Origin: Streptomyces megasporus
Lineage (GTDB): Bacteria; Actinomycetota; Actinomycetes; Streptomycetales; Streptomycetaceae
Length of the DNA: 13,191 nucleotides
NCBI RefSeq assembly: GCF_000718985.1
Contig: NZ_JODL01000050.1
Coordinates: 1 to 13,191, forward strand
Direction: 5' to 3'
Positions 6,840-13,191 of this stretch are shown here, one piece after another. The notes under the pieces were generated by a model. It did not search any database. It was given only the letters and a program-made list of their open reading frames with translations, and was not told the origin of the DNA. Position numbers and translations under genes: made by a program. Numbering within the stretch: position 1 is the stretch's first letter; every line of letters begins with the position of its first letter.

Positions 6840-7558
6840 GCGCGGTGAGCGCCGCCTTCCCCGCGCCCCGGCTGCGGCGCCTGGCGCGCCGGCCCGCCCG
6901 TCCCCTCCGTCCCGGTGGGCGCGACGGACGGGACGGCGCGGACGAGGCGCGTCAGGAGCGCTGCGACCTGTGCTCCGAACCCCTGCCCGCGGACCACCGC
7001 CACCTGCTGGACCTCCACGCCGGCGCCGTGTCCTGCGCCTGCCGCGCCTGCGCCCTGCTGTTCGACCGGCAGGAGGCGGGCGGGGCCCACTACCGGCTGC
7101 TGCCGCGGCGCAGGCTCCGGTTGGGCGGGGACGGGATCGACGACACGCTGTGGGCGTCCCTCGGCGTTCCCGTGGGACTGGCGTTCTTCACCCGCGGCGG
7201 GACGTCCGGCGAGGTCACCGCCTGCTGCCCGAGCCCGCTGGGTCTGCTGCGCTCCCCGGTGGCCCCGGACCGCTGGCGGGAGGCGGAGGCGTCCGTCCCC
7301 GCCCTCGCGACGCTGGCCGACGACGTCGAGGCGCTGCTCGTCGACCGCTCCCAGGGCGCGCGGGAGCACTGGATCGTCCCCCTGGACGACTGCTACCGCC
7401 TGGCCGCCGTGGTGCGCGAGCACTGGAAGGGCCTGGGCGGCGGGCCCGAGGTCCGGCGGCGCGTCGAGGACTTCTTCCACCGGCTCGCCGACGGGGCCCC
7501 CGCCGACGGCCGTCCCACGACCGAACCGTCCCCCACCGATTCCCGACCCGGAACCTGA
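6836..7558 (+). CDS. DUF5947-like Cys-rich hydrogenase-cluster protein
   Basis: This 240-residue protein starts with GTG 6836, overlapping the previous stop by four bases. After a basic, low-complexity N-terminus (1-40) comes a metal-site-like region: Cys43 and Cys46 (CDLC), HRHLLDLHAG, then Cys67, Cys69 and Cys72 (CACRAC). This resembles a zinc ribbon or rubredoxin-like site. The rest (about 85-225) is soluble, mixed helix and strand, with no membrane segment. It matches my memory of the DUF5947 proteins found beside group 1h hydrogenases. Function is unknown. Placement directly after the NifU-like gene suggests metal-centre assembly or electron transfer from the hydrogenase. The family name is from memory, not a search. 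Confidence 0.78.
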   Translation: MSAVSAAFPAPRLRRLARRPARPLRPGGRDGRDGADEARQERCDLCSEPLPADHRHLLDLHAGAVSCACRACALLFDRQEAGGAHYRLLPRRRLRLGGDGIDDTLWASLGVPVGLAFFTRGGTSGEVTACCPSPLGLLRSPVAPDRWREAEASVPALATLADDVEALLVDRSQGAREHWIVPLDDCYRLAAVVREHWKGLGGGPEVRRRVEDFFHRLADGAPADGRPTTEPSPTDSRPGT

Positions 7559-7568
7559 AGGAGGCTTC

Positions 7569-7778
7569 ATGGCCGGCATCAGGGTAGGCAAGCCCCAGGT
7601 GCAGCCCGACAGGGCGGCGCACGTCAGGGGCATCAGGCAGGGCAACCAACTCGGCTCCTACCGGAAGGCCGTCGGACATCTGCCCGACGACCGCTCCACG
7701 GCTCGCCGTTCGACCGGCATCAACGCCCGGCGCCGCGATCCGATCATGCCCGGCATGCCGAACCTCTCCCCGTCATGA
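7569..7778 (+). CDS. Conserved basic 69-residue hydrogenase-cluster protein
   Basis: This is a small protein with an excellent ribosome site (AAGGAGG ending about five bases before ATG 7569). It overlaps the next gene by ATGA (7775-7778). It has no cysteine and no hydrophobic helix, is rich in Arg and Gly, and looks extended rather than globular. Striking segments are GKPQVQPDRAAHVRG (7-21), STARRSTGIN (43-52) and DPIMPGMPNLSP (57-68). I have the impression that such small proteins recur between DUF5947 and DUF6084 genes in group 1h clusters, which would mark it as real and conserved. Function is unknown. A structural or docking peptide wrapped on the hydrogenase complex is one possibility. 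The frame, ribosome site and coupling are the visible evidence. Confidence 0.8.
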   Translation: MAGIRVGKPQVQPDRAAHVRGIRQGNQLGSYRKAVGHLPDDRSTARRSTGINARRRDPIMPGMPNLSPS

Positions 7779-8521
7779 CCGCGCCCCACGGCACGTCGGA
7801 CGGTGTGCCGGCCCGGCACACCGTCCCGGCCCTCGCCTTCGCCGTCACCGACGCGCGGCCGGAACGCTTCGCCGCGGTGCCCACCCTCCGGTTCGAACTG
7901 GGGATCACCCGGACCGGCGGCGGCCCCATCCGCTCGATCGCCCTGACGGTCTCGATCCGGATCGACGTGACCCGCCGCCGCTACGACGACCGGACGCGGC
8001 ACGCCCTGGCCGAACTCTTCGGCGCCCCGGACCGGTGGGGCACCACCCTGCGGCCCCTGGCCTGGACCCAGACCACCGTGACCGTGCCCCCGTTCACCGA
8101 CGCCACCACGGTCGGTCTGACGGTGCCGTGCCCCGTCGACACCGAACTGGCCGTCACCAAGTACCTGCACGCCGTCCGCGACGGGGAGGTGCCCCTGGAC
8201 TTCCTCTTCAACGGCACCGTCTTCTTCCAGGCCCCGGACGGCCTGCTGCGCACGGCCCAGATCTCCTGGGCCGAGGACGCCCACCACCGGCTGCCCGCCG
8301 GCATGTGGCACGCGCTGATCGACCGCTACTTCGCCGGCAGCCCCTGGCTGCGGCTGTCCCGGGAGACCTACGACCGGCTCGACGCCTACCGGGTCCGGCG
8401 GGTGTTCGGCACCTGGGACGACGTCATCGGCGACCTGCTGGACCGGGCGGACGCCCCCACTCCCGAGCTCTCCGGCCCCTCGAGAGTTCCCAAGACCACC
8501 GGAGCACCATGGACGAGATGA
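7775..8521 (+). CDS. DUF6084-like hydrogenase-cluster protein
   Basis: This 248-residue protein starts with ATG 7775 inside the ATGA overlap. The core is mostly beta strands (about 20-70 and 100-160). The recognisable segment is LTVPCPVDTELAVTKYLHAV, followed by GEVPLDFLFNGTVFF (about residues 112-150), which I associate with DUF6084. There is one Cys, in VPCPVD, and no membrane segment. The C-terminal third is helical (WHALIDRYF, RETYDRLDAYR). Biochemistry is unknown. Neighbours and coupling place it in hydrogenase assembly or complex formation. Start and frame are secure; the family name is from memory. Confidence 0.8.
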   Translation: MTAPHGTSDGVPARHTVPALAFAVTDARPERFAAVPTLRFELGITRTGGGPIRSIALTVSIRIDVTRRRYDDRTRHALAELFGAPDRWGTTLRPLAWTQTTVTVPPFTDATTVGLTVPCPVDTELAVTKYLHAVRDGEVPLDFLFNGTVFFQAPDGLLRTAQISWAEDAHHRLPAGMWHALIDRYFAGSPWLRLSRETYDRLDAYRVRRVFGTWDDVIGDLLDRADAPTPELSGPSRVPKTTGAPWTR

Positions 8522-9651
8522 GACGGGCGGAACGCCGGGAGGCGGCGCGGTGCCCGGAGAAGGTCGAGAAGATCGTGCGCACCTGCCTCTACGAGGGCTA
8601 TCTGCTCTGGCCCTACCGCAGGTCCGCGTTGAAGAACACCAAGCGCTGGACCTTCGGCGGGATCTTCCCCCGCTCGTGCGCCGCCACGCTCGGCGAGCCG
8701 TACCGGATGCGCACCCAGGTGCCGGTGGACACCGAGGGCCGCCCCGCGGAGGCCGTCGAGGTCACGGTGCGCGTGCGGTTCCTGCACGTCGTGGACCGCG
8801 GTGTGGTCCGCGAGGGTCCGGGCGGGCCCGAGGCCGTCGACGACCTGACGGTGGACGGACGGCGGTACCTGGCGTGGCAGGAGGCGACCGAGCGCGAGCT
8901 GTGCCTGCCCGTGACGCTGGGCTCCGTCCTCTCCCGTCCCGCGCGGGCCGCCGTCGACGTCCCGGCGGGCACCGACCGCGAGCCGATCGTGGACGGTGCG
9001 GGCCGTGCCGTCGGCGCCCTGGTGCGCCGGTGGAACGCGCTGCGCGGCACCGTGGAGATCGAGGCCGAGCCCGTGGGGGACGGCGTGTACCGGCTGAGCG
9101 TGGGCATCGTGAACACCACCCCGTGCCCGCTGCCGGACCCCACCGCCCTGGGCGCCCGGGAGGAGGCCTGCGCGTACGCCTTCGTCTCCACCCACACGGT
9201 GCTGCACTGCGTCACCGGGCGTTTCGTCTCGCTCATCGACCCGCCGGAGCGCCTGCGGGGGGCCGTCGAGTCCTGTGAGAACCAGGGCACCTGGCCGGTC
9301 CTCGTGGACGACGACGCCTCCGACGTCACCGTCGGGGAAGCCGCCGGGACCACCGACGGCGGGGACGGCGACGGGTCGAGCGCCCACACCGTGCTCTCCT
9401 CCCCCGTCACCCTGTACGACTTCCCCGAGGTGGCGCCGGAGAGCCCCGGAGACCTCTTCGACGGCACGGAGATCGACCGGCTGCTGATCCTGAGCGTGCT
9501 GAGCATGACGGAGGAGGAGCAGCGGGAGGCGCGGGCCTGCGACCCCAAGGCCAGGGAGATCCTGGACCGCTGCGCGGCGCTCGGCCACGACGAACTCCTC
9601 GCGCTGCACGGCACCATCCGCGAGTTCCGACCCCTGGGGGAGGGCGCGTGA
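8509..9651 (+). CDS. Conserved hydrogenase-cluster protein, function unknown
   Basis: This 380-residue protein overlaps the DUF6084-like gene by 13 bases if it starts at ATG 8509, which has GGAG at 8501-8504. A second ATG at 8518 would give an ATGA overlap but has poorer ribosome-site spacing. The N-terminus holds the most distinctive block: VRTCLYEGYLLWPYRRSALK and then NTKRWTFGGIFP (23-54). The middle is strand-rich, with VEVTVRVRFLHVVD and a segment around VGIVNTTPCPLPD. The section ALGAREEACAYAFVSTHTVLHC looks catalytic or structural but is not a motif I can name. The C-terminus is a Glu/Arg-rich helical tail (SMTEEEQREARACDPKAREIL). No membrane segment is seen. I recognise it only as a companion of such hydrogenases. 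Confidence 0.8.
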   Translation: MDEMRRAERREAARCPEKVEKIVRTCLYEGYLLWPYRRSALKNTKRWTFGGIFPRSCAATLGEPYRMRTQVPVDTEGRPAEAVEVTVRVRFLHVVDRGVVREGPGGPEAVDDLTVDGRRYLAWQEATERELCLPVTLGSVLSRPARAAVDVPAGTDREPIVDGAGRAVGALVRRWNALRGTVEIEAEPVGDGVYRLSVGIVNTTPCPLPDPTALGAREEACAYAFVSTHTVLHCVTGRFVSLIDPPERLRGAVESCENQGTWPVLVDDDASDVTVGEAAGTTDGGDGDGSSAHTVLSSPVTLYDFPEVAPESPGDLFDGTEIDRLLILSVLSMTEEEQREARACDPKAREILDRCAALGHDELLALHGTIREFRPLGEGA

Positions 9652-10439
9652 ACCGGACGGTGACGGTCGACGGGGTCCGGTTGGGCCGGGGCGACCGCGT
9701 ACGGCTGAGGCCCCGCCACGGCGCCGACATCTTCGACCTCGCGCTCGCCGGACGAGCCGCCGAGATCGTCGCCGTCGAGGAGGACTTCGAGGGCCGCGTC
9801 CACGTCGCGGTCGTCCTGGAGGACGACCCCGGACGCGACTTCGGGGCGAGCGCGCAGATCGGCCACCGCTTCTTCTTCTCCCCCGAGGAGCTGGAACCGG
9901 CCGGCCCGCCCGCCGATCCCGACACGGCCCGCACGCGCGTCCTGGTGGCCGGGATCGGCAACGTCTTCCTCGCCGACGACGGCTTCGGCCCCGAGGTGGC
10001 CGCCGCGCTGAGCGGGCGGACGCTGCCCGACGGCGTCCACGTCGTGGACTTCGGCATCCGCGGCATGGACCTGGCCTACCGACTGCTGGACGGGTACGAC
10101 ACCGCCCTGCTCGTCGACGCGGCGCCCCACGGCCGGCCGCCCGGCACGCTCTCGGTCATCGAGCCGGACATCGAGGCGTTCGACGAGTCCCAGGCCGTTC
10201 CCGAGGCGCACGCCATGGACCCGGTCAAGGTCCTCGCCCTGGCCCGGCGGTTGGGCGACGCCCCGCTGCCGCGCGTCCTGGTCGTCGGCTGCGAACCGCT
10301 GGTGCGCATGCGCGGCGACGAACCGGACGTGGCCGTGGGGCTCAGCGAACCCGTCCGGCGGGCGGTCGACGAGGCCGTCGCCCTGGTCGAATCCCTGGTG
10401 GCGGAGCTGCTCGGCGGGAAGGAGGTGAGCTTCCGATGA
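9648..10439 (+). CDS. Hydrogenase maturation protease (HupD/HycI type) with extra N-terminal domain
   Basis: This 263-residue protein starts with GTG 9648, overlapping the previous stop (GTGA). Residues 96-256 are the nickel-dependent endopeptidase fold of HybD/HupD: VLVAGIGNVFLADDGFG, then VDFGIRGMD and LLVDAAPHG. The three Ni-sensing residues of the family map to Asp111 (Glu16 in E. coli HybD), Asp157 (Asp62) and His188 in EAHAMDP (His93). It should trim the 21-residue tail of the large subunit. Residues 1-90 are an added domain of about 90 residues, GDRVRLRPRHGADIFD to IGHRFFFSPEELEP, probably a small beta barrel. Classical proteases of about 160 residues lack it. It may bind the large subunit or bring the protease to the assembly complex. 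Confidence 0.9.
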   Translation: MNRTVTVDGVRLGRGDRVRLRPRHGADIFDLALAGRAAEIVAVEEDFEGRVHVAVVLEDDPGRDFGASAQIGHRFFFSPEELEPAGPPADPDTARTRVLVAGIGNVFLADDGFGPEVAAALSGRTLPDGVHVVDFGIRGMDLAYRLLDGYDTALLVDAAPHGRPPGTLSVIEPDIEAFDESQAVPEAHAMDPVKVLALARRLGDAPLPRVLVVGCEPLVRMRGDEPDVAVGLSEPVRRAVDEAVALVESLVAELLGGKEVSFR

Positions 10440-10567
10440 GGAACGGCGTCTTCATCCCCGCGATCGCGGTGCGCGTCGCCGTCGGCGCCCTGGCCGCCGC
10501 CGTCGCCGCGGCCCTGGTGGTCGAGGTACCGGCGTTGTGGCGGTACCTGAAGATCAGGGCCATGTGA
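10436..10567 (+). CDS. DUF6893-like 43-residue membrane microprotein
   Basis: ATG 10436 overlaps the protease stop (ATGA) and the frame ends at TGA 10565-10567, giving 43 residues. The protein begins [17 protein letters not shown], has an Ala/Val-rich hydrophobic helix (about 8-29, [12 protein letters not shown]) and ends with [13 protein letters not shown]. One membrane helix with a short basic tail ending in RYLKIRxM fits my memory of DUF6893, tiny actinobacterial proteins of this kind. It is the only membrane segment I see in the whole operon, so it could tether the soluble hydrogenase or its partners to the membrane. That role is inference. It has the ribosome site GGAAGGAGG (10418-10428 region) inside the protease gene. 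Confidence 0.65.
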   Translation: MRNGVFIPAIAVRVAVGALAAAVAAALVVEVPALWRYLKIRAM

Positions 10568-10703
10568 CGGCGGCGTGGGCCCCGGTCCGCGGAGGGGTCG
10601 GGTGGGCCGCCGGCGGCGGCCCACGGAAGACGGGGAGAATGGGAGCCCGACCGGAGTGCCGCACGAGGCGGCGCCCGTCCTCCGCGACAGGAGATCACCC
10701 ACC
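10568..10703. other. Short gap before the pentapeptide gene
   Basis: These 136 bases have no gene I can support. They end in AGGAGA (10689-10694), the ribosome site for the GTG at 10704. The gap is larger than those inside the operon, so the pentapeptide gene may have its own promoter, but no promoter motif is evident. Confidence 0.4.
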
Positions 10704-11561
10704 GTGCCCCGTGAACGCGAAGCCTCCGCCGTCGGCACCGAGCGGTCCGAGCTGCGGGCCGACTGCGGGAACTGCTTCGCGCTGTGCTGCGTGGCGCTGC
10801 CCTTCTCGGCCTCCGCCGACTTCGCGGTCGACAAGGACGCCGGACGGCCGTGCGCGAACCTGCGGGAGGACTTCCGCTGCGGCATCCACGCCCGGTTGCG
10901 GCGGGAGGGGTTCTCCGGCTGCACCGTCTTCGACTGCTTCGGCGCGGGGCAGAAGGTCTCCCGGGTCACCTTCGGCGGACGGGACTGGCGCCGTGACCCG
11001 CGCACCGCGCGGCGGATGTTCGCGGCGTTCCCCGTCATGCGGCAACTGCACGAGCTGATGTGGTACCTGGCCGACGCGCTGGGCAGGCCGCGGACCCGTC
11101 CCCTCCACCGCGACCTGCGCCGCGCGCTGGACGACGTCGAGCGGCTCTCCCTCGGCAGCGCCGAGGAACTCGTGGCGCTGGACGTGGCGGAGGTCCGCCG
11201 CGGCGTCGACGAACTGCTGTCGCGCGCCGGCGAGTTGGTGCGGGCCGCGGTACCGGGCCCTGGGAGGAACCACCGCAGGGCCGACCTCGTCGGGGCGCGG
11301 CTCAGGGGCGCCGACCTGCGCGGCGCCAATCTGCGCGGGGCCTGTCTGATCGCGGCCGACCTGCGCGGCGCCGACCTGCGGAACGCCGATCTGATCGGTG
11401 CGGACTTCCGGGACACCGATCTGCGCGGCGCCGACCTGACGGGGAGCCTCTTCCTCACCCAGGCCCAGCTCAACGCGGCCAGGGGCGACGAGGCCACCCG
11501 GCTGTCCGCCGGGTTCACCCGCCCCGCGCACTGGCGGTCCGCCGCGCGCGGCAGGGGCTGA
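10704..11561 (+). CDS. Pentapeptide-repeat protein with Cys-rich N-terminal domain
   Basis: This 285-residue protein starts at GTG 10704, nine bases after AGGAGA (10689-10694). The frame is open further upstream, but that part looks non-coding. Residues 21-78 hold eight Cys (21, 24, 28, 29, 50, 59, 73, 78) in the pattern CxxCxxxCC and then single Cys, suggesting a zinc or Fe-S site, loosely like YkgJ-type Cys clusters. A helical middle (about 95-175) follows. Residues about 193-250 are about eleven A(D/N)LxG pentapeptides ([15 protein letters not shown] and so on), which fold as a right-handed square beta helix. Such helices mediate protein binding or mimic DNA. It lies next to the hydrogenase operon on the same strand, but membership is unproven. 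No signal peptide is seen. Confidence 0.85.
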   Translation: MPREREASAVGTERSELRADCGNCFALCCVALPFSASADFAVDKDAGRPCANLREDFRCGIHARLRREGFSGCTVFDCFGAGQKVSRVTFGGRDWRRDPRTARRMFAAFPVMRQLHELMWYLADALGRPRTRPLHRDLRRALDDVERLSLGSAEELVALDVAEVRRGVDELLSRAGELVRAAVPGPGRNHRRADLVGARLRGADLRGANLRGACLIAADLRGADLRNADLIGADFRDTDLRGADLTGSLFLTQAQLNAARGDEATRLSAGFTRPAHWRSAARGRG

Positions 11562-11582
11562 GGAACGTCCGCCCCGGCGGGG

Positions 11583-12608
11583 TCATCCGTCGGTGAGCGC
11601 CTTCGCCATGACGTGTTCCCGAGGTCCGTCGGGCGCCGCGTCGCCGACCGGCCCCTCGTCCACGAACCCGTGGCGGCGGTAGAGGCCCATCGCGTGCTCG
11701 TTGCCGGAGAAGACCGTCAGCCTCAGCACCTCGGCGCCGGTCCGTGCCGCCCACCGCTCCACCGCGCGCACCAGTCGATCCCCCACACCCCGGCCCCGTC
11801 CGCCGGGGGCGACCCACAGCGAGATCAGCTCGGCCTCGCCGTCGCCCTGGCCGGGGACGCCGGCGGCCATCCCGACCGGTTCCCCGTCGAGTTCGGCGAC
11901 GACGTGGCACGCACCGGGGATGCTCAGCCGGGTGCGCCACCTCTCCTCCTGGTCGCCGGGCCCCTGCCAGTCCGCGAGTCGGGAGCCGAAGGCGTGCGGG
12001 GCCTCGGAGAGCGCGGCGAGCCGCAGCCTCCGCCAGAGCCGCCAGTCGTCCGCCGTCAGGGTCCGGGTCCGCACCTCGGCCACGTCGGTCTCCCCGTCCT
12101 CGTCCCCGGGCGTCCACACGTACCGGACGTCGGGTTCGCGTTCCTCGTTGCGGCTGCCGTCGGTGTACTCGACCGCGCGGAAGCCGTGGCGTTCGTAGAA
12201 CCGTCGGGCCGGTCCGTTGACCTGGAACGTCCACAGCCCCAGCCCGTCCGGGCTCCGCCGCTTGGCCAGGGCGACGAGGCGGTCGCCGATGCCCCGGCCC
12301 CGCCAGGACGGGGCGAGGTGGAGCTGCTCCACCTCCCGGCCGTCGAGCACCATCATCCCGACGATCGTGTCCCCCACCGTCGCCACCCAGGTCTCGTGGG
12401 CCGGCACCACCACGTCCCGGATCCACTCCCGCACCTGTCGATCGGTGTGGGCCCGGCGCACGCCGGGAAGGGCCGCGGCGTGGGAGCGCAGCCACACCTC
12501 GGCCACGGCGGGCGCGTCACGGTCGCCGGCGCGGCGGACGACGAGGTCGTCGTGCTGCACTGCGGCCTCCACGGCGGGCTGTACTGCGGTCTGCGCGGCG
12601 GTCTCCAC
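11583..12608 (-). CDS. Tandem GNAT-family N-acetyltransferase
   Basis: This 341-residue protein has two GCN5-type acetyltransferase domains, about 22-165 and 178-325. Each has an acetyl-CoA binding loop: LAPSWRGRGIGDRLVALA in the first and VAPGGRGRGVGDRLVRAV in the second, followed by the usual RRFYERHGF and MGLYRRHGF segments. The substrate is unknown; such enzymes acetylate small amines, antibiotics or protein N-termini. The GTG at 12608 is chosen because upstream sequence in the same frame, though open to 13034, is low-complexity and Arg/Pro-rich. GAGG lies about ten bases before it. It converges on the pentapeptide gene, with only 21 bp between stops. It is probably unrelated to the hydrogenase. 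Confidence 0.85.
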   Translation of the reverse strand: METAAQTAVQPAVEAAVQHDDLVVRRAGDRDAPAVAEVWLRSHAAALPGVRRAHTDRQVREWIRDVVVPAHETWVATVGDTIVGMMVLDGREVEQLHLAPSWRGRGIGDRLVALAKRRSPDGLGLWTFQVNGPARRFYERHGFRAVEYTDGSRNEEREPDVRYVWTPGDEDGETDVAEVRTRTLTADDWRLWRRLRLAALSEAPHAFGSRLADWQGPGDQEERWRTRLSIPGACHVVAELDGEPVGMAAGVPGQGDGEAELISLWVAPGGRGRGVGDRLVRAVERWAARTGAEVLRLTVFSGNEHAMGLYRRHGFVDEGPVGDAAPDGPREHVMAKALTDG

Positions 12609-12924
12609 GGCAGGGCATCCTCGCAGCCGCGTGCCGTCACCGCATCCGTGTTTTCCTCCGCGCGGCCGTTGTCGCGGCTCTCTCCGCCGCTCCGCCGCGG
12701 TCGACCTCGATGGGGGACGCGGCGGAGGCGCGACGGAGACGTGCCGTGCGCGACGCGGCCGTGACACCGGGGGCCGCGTCCGGTTCGCTCGGGCGATACG
12801 CGCGATCGGGGCAAGCTCGTCGATCAGGACCGGTTCGGCGGGCTTGCCCTGCCCCTCGTGGGGGTAGACAGGGAGTGCGCCCGGGTCGCCGCCAGGTGGA
12901 GTCACGAACAGGCGTCCGGCCGCA

Positions 12925-12973
12925 CCCTGCCGACGGCCGGCGGATTCCCCCGTCCCTCCGGCCGTCGGCGGGG
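12925..12973. repeat. Strong hairpin A (inverted repeat)
   Basis: The arms 12925-12940 and 12958-12973 pair over 16 positions with one T-G contact (12928/12970). The inner 12 pairs, GCCGACGGCCGG with CCGGCCGTCGGC, are perfect. The loop is 17 bases. There is no T-run on either side, so it is not a classical terminator, though GC-rich actinobacterial terminators often lack one. It ends three bases before hairpin B. Confidence 0.7.
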
Positions 12974-12976
12974 CCA

Positions 12977-13028
12977 CGCGGTGCCGGGTCGTGAGGCGTC
13001 GCCCGACGTGTCGCGACCCGGCACCGCG
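12977..13028. repeat. Strong hairpin B (inverted repeat)
   Basis: The arms 12977-13000 and 13005-13028 pair over 24 positions around a four-base loop (GCCC). The outer 15 pairs (CGCGGTGCCGGGTCG with CGACCCGGCACCGCG) are perfect, and the inner part has one G-G mismatch and two G-T contacts. This is by far the strongest hairpin I found in the window. It could stop transcription coming from the IS110 element toward the GNAT gene, or the reverse, or be a structured RNA or DNA site. Its role is not shown by the sequence. Confidence 0.75.
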
Positions 13029-13115
13029 CCACACGAGGCGCGAGGGGTCGTCGGTCGCGACCGGCCCGGCCTCCGTTCGACCGGCTCGCGGGGAAGGAGC
13101 TTCCCAATCGGGTTG

Positions 13116-13191
13116 TCAAGCCACAGCAGTGACGGGAGGTGAAGCGTGGTAACACTCACCGTCACGGATCATCGCCCACAGGACGTTCACG
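13116..13191 (-). mobile_element. IS110-family transposase, 3' end (partial, opposite orientation)
   Basis: Reading leftward from the window edge, the frame gives VNVLWAMIRDGECYH, then ASPPVTAVA, and stops at TGA (13118-13116). It matches the left-edge tail at 13 of 24 positions, with the same spacing of VxVLWAMxRD and PPVT to the stop. It is therefore a related but not identical IS110-type transposase pointing into the window. Catalytic residues are outside. The motif after the stop (ATTGGGA, then CTCCTTCCCCG) is also shared with the left copy. A plus-strand reading of the same bases from GTG 13146 was rejected. Confidence 0.75.

Larger units (their letters stand above)
12609..13115. other. 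About 0.5 kb without a convincing gene, between GNAT gene and IS110 end
   Basis: No frame here looks like a full protein. The part next to the GNAT gene should hold its promoter, but none is obvious. A minus-strand stretch at about 12785-12915 has protein-like composition (VYPHEGQGKPAEPVLIDELA) and may be a decayed gene piece. Positions 12925-13028 carry two strong hairpins (separate entries). At 13052-13063 there is a perfect 12-bp palindrome, CGGTCGCGACCG. The last 30 bases (13087-13115) match the sequence after the left transposase and probably are the IS end. Confidence 0.5.

Noticed and set aside
12609..13034. N-terminal extension of the GNAT protein to 483 residues
   Set aside because: It passes through the two hairpins and low-complexity Arg/Pro sequence. 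Two GNAT domains are already complete without it.
13146..13191. Plus-strand gene start, GTG 13146 with GGGAGG at 13134-13139
   Set aside because: The opposite strand reads a clean IS110 transposase tail that matches the left window edge. The GGGAGG is the complement of its two Pro codons.
1..13191. CRISPR array, tRNA or rRNA gene, replication origin
   Set aside because: No regularly spaced repeats, no cloverleaf-like conserved tRNA arms, and no rRNA-like or DnaA-box-rich stretch were seen.

Overview
The window looks like a high-GC actinobacterium, most likely Streptomyces or a close relative. Codon third positions are almost all G or C, GTG starts are common, genes overlap by four bases (ATGA/GTGA), and several proteins match small families that I know mainly from actinobacteria. 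These calls come from reading the translated sequence; no database search was run.

Layout. Positions 1-81 hold the last 26 codons of an IS110-type transposase on the plus strand. A leftward hypBA pair follows: HypB (123-962) with an unusual C-terminal histidine tail, and HypA (962-1357). A 184-bp divergent gap separates it from a rightward run: hypX (1542-3254), then the [NiFe] hydrogenase small and large subunits (3369-4421 and 4462-6249). Next come a NifU-like protein, a DUF5947-like protein, a basic 69-residue protein, a DUF6084-like protein, a 380-residue conserved protein, a maturation protease with an extra N-terminal domain, and a 43-residue membrane microprotein. A Cys-rich pentapeptide-repeat protein (10704-11561) follows after a short gap. 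A tandem GNAT acetyltransferase (11583-12608, minus) converges on it. Then comes about 0.5 kb without a convincing gene but with two strong adjacent hairpins. Finally the 3' end of a second IS110-type transposase (13116-13191, minus) runs off the window.

How it works together. The subunits look like the group 1h (actinobacterial, formerly group 5) uptake hydrogenase that oxidises trace H2 in air. The small subunit has Asp where a proximal-cluster Cys is normally found. The large subunit has both Cys pairs for NiFe(CN)2CO and a 21-residue C-terminal extension for a protease to remove. HypA and HypB deliver nickel, HypX supplies the CO ligand aerobically, and the protease finishes maturation. 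The conserved unknown genes are translationally coupled to these, so they probably serve maturation, Fe-S assembly, or electron transfer and docking. HypC, HypD, HypE and HypF are absent from the window.

Most worth a second look: the inward-facing IS110 ends that bracket the locus and share a motif after the stop codon; the His-rich tail of HypB; the NifU-like protein with a single Cys; the domain fused to the protease; the 69- and 43-residue proteins; and the paired hairpins near the right end.
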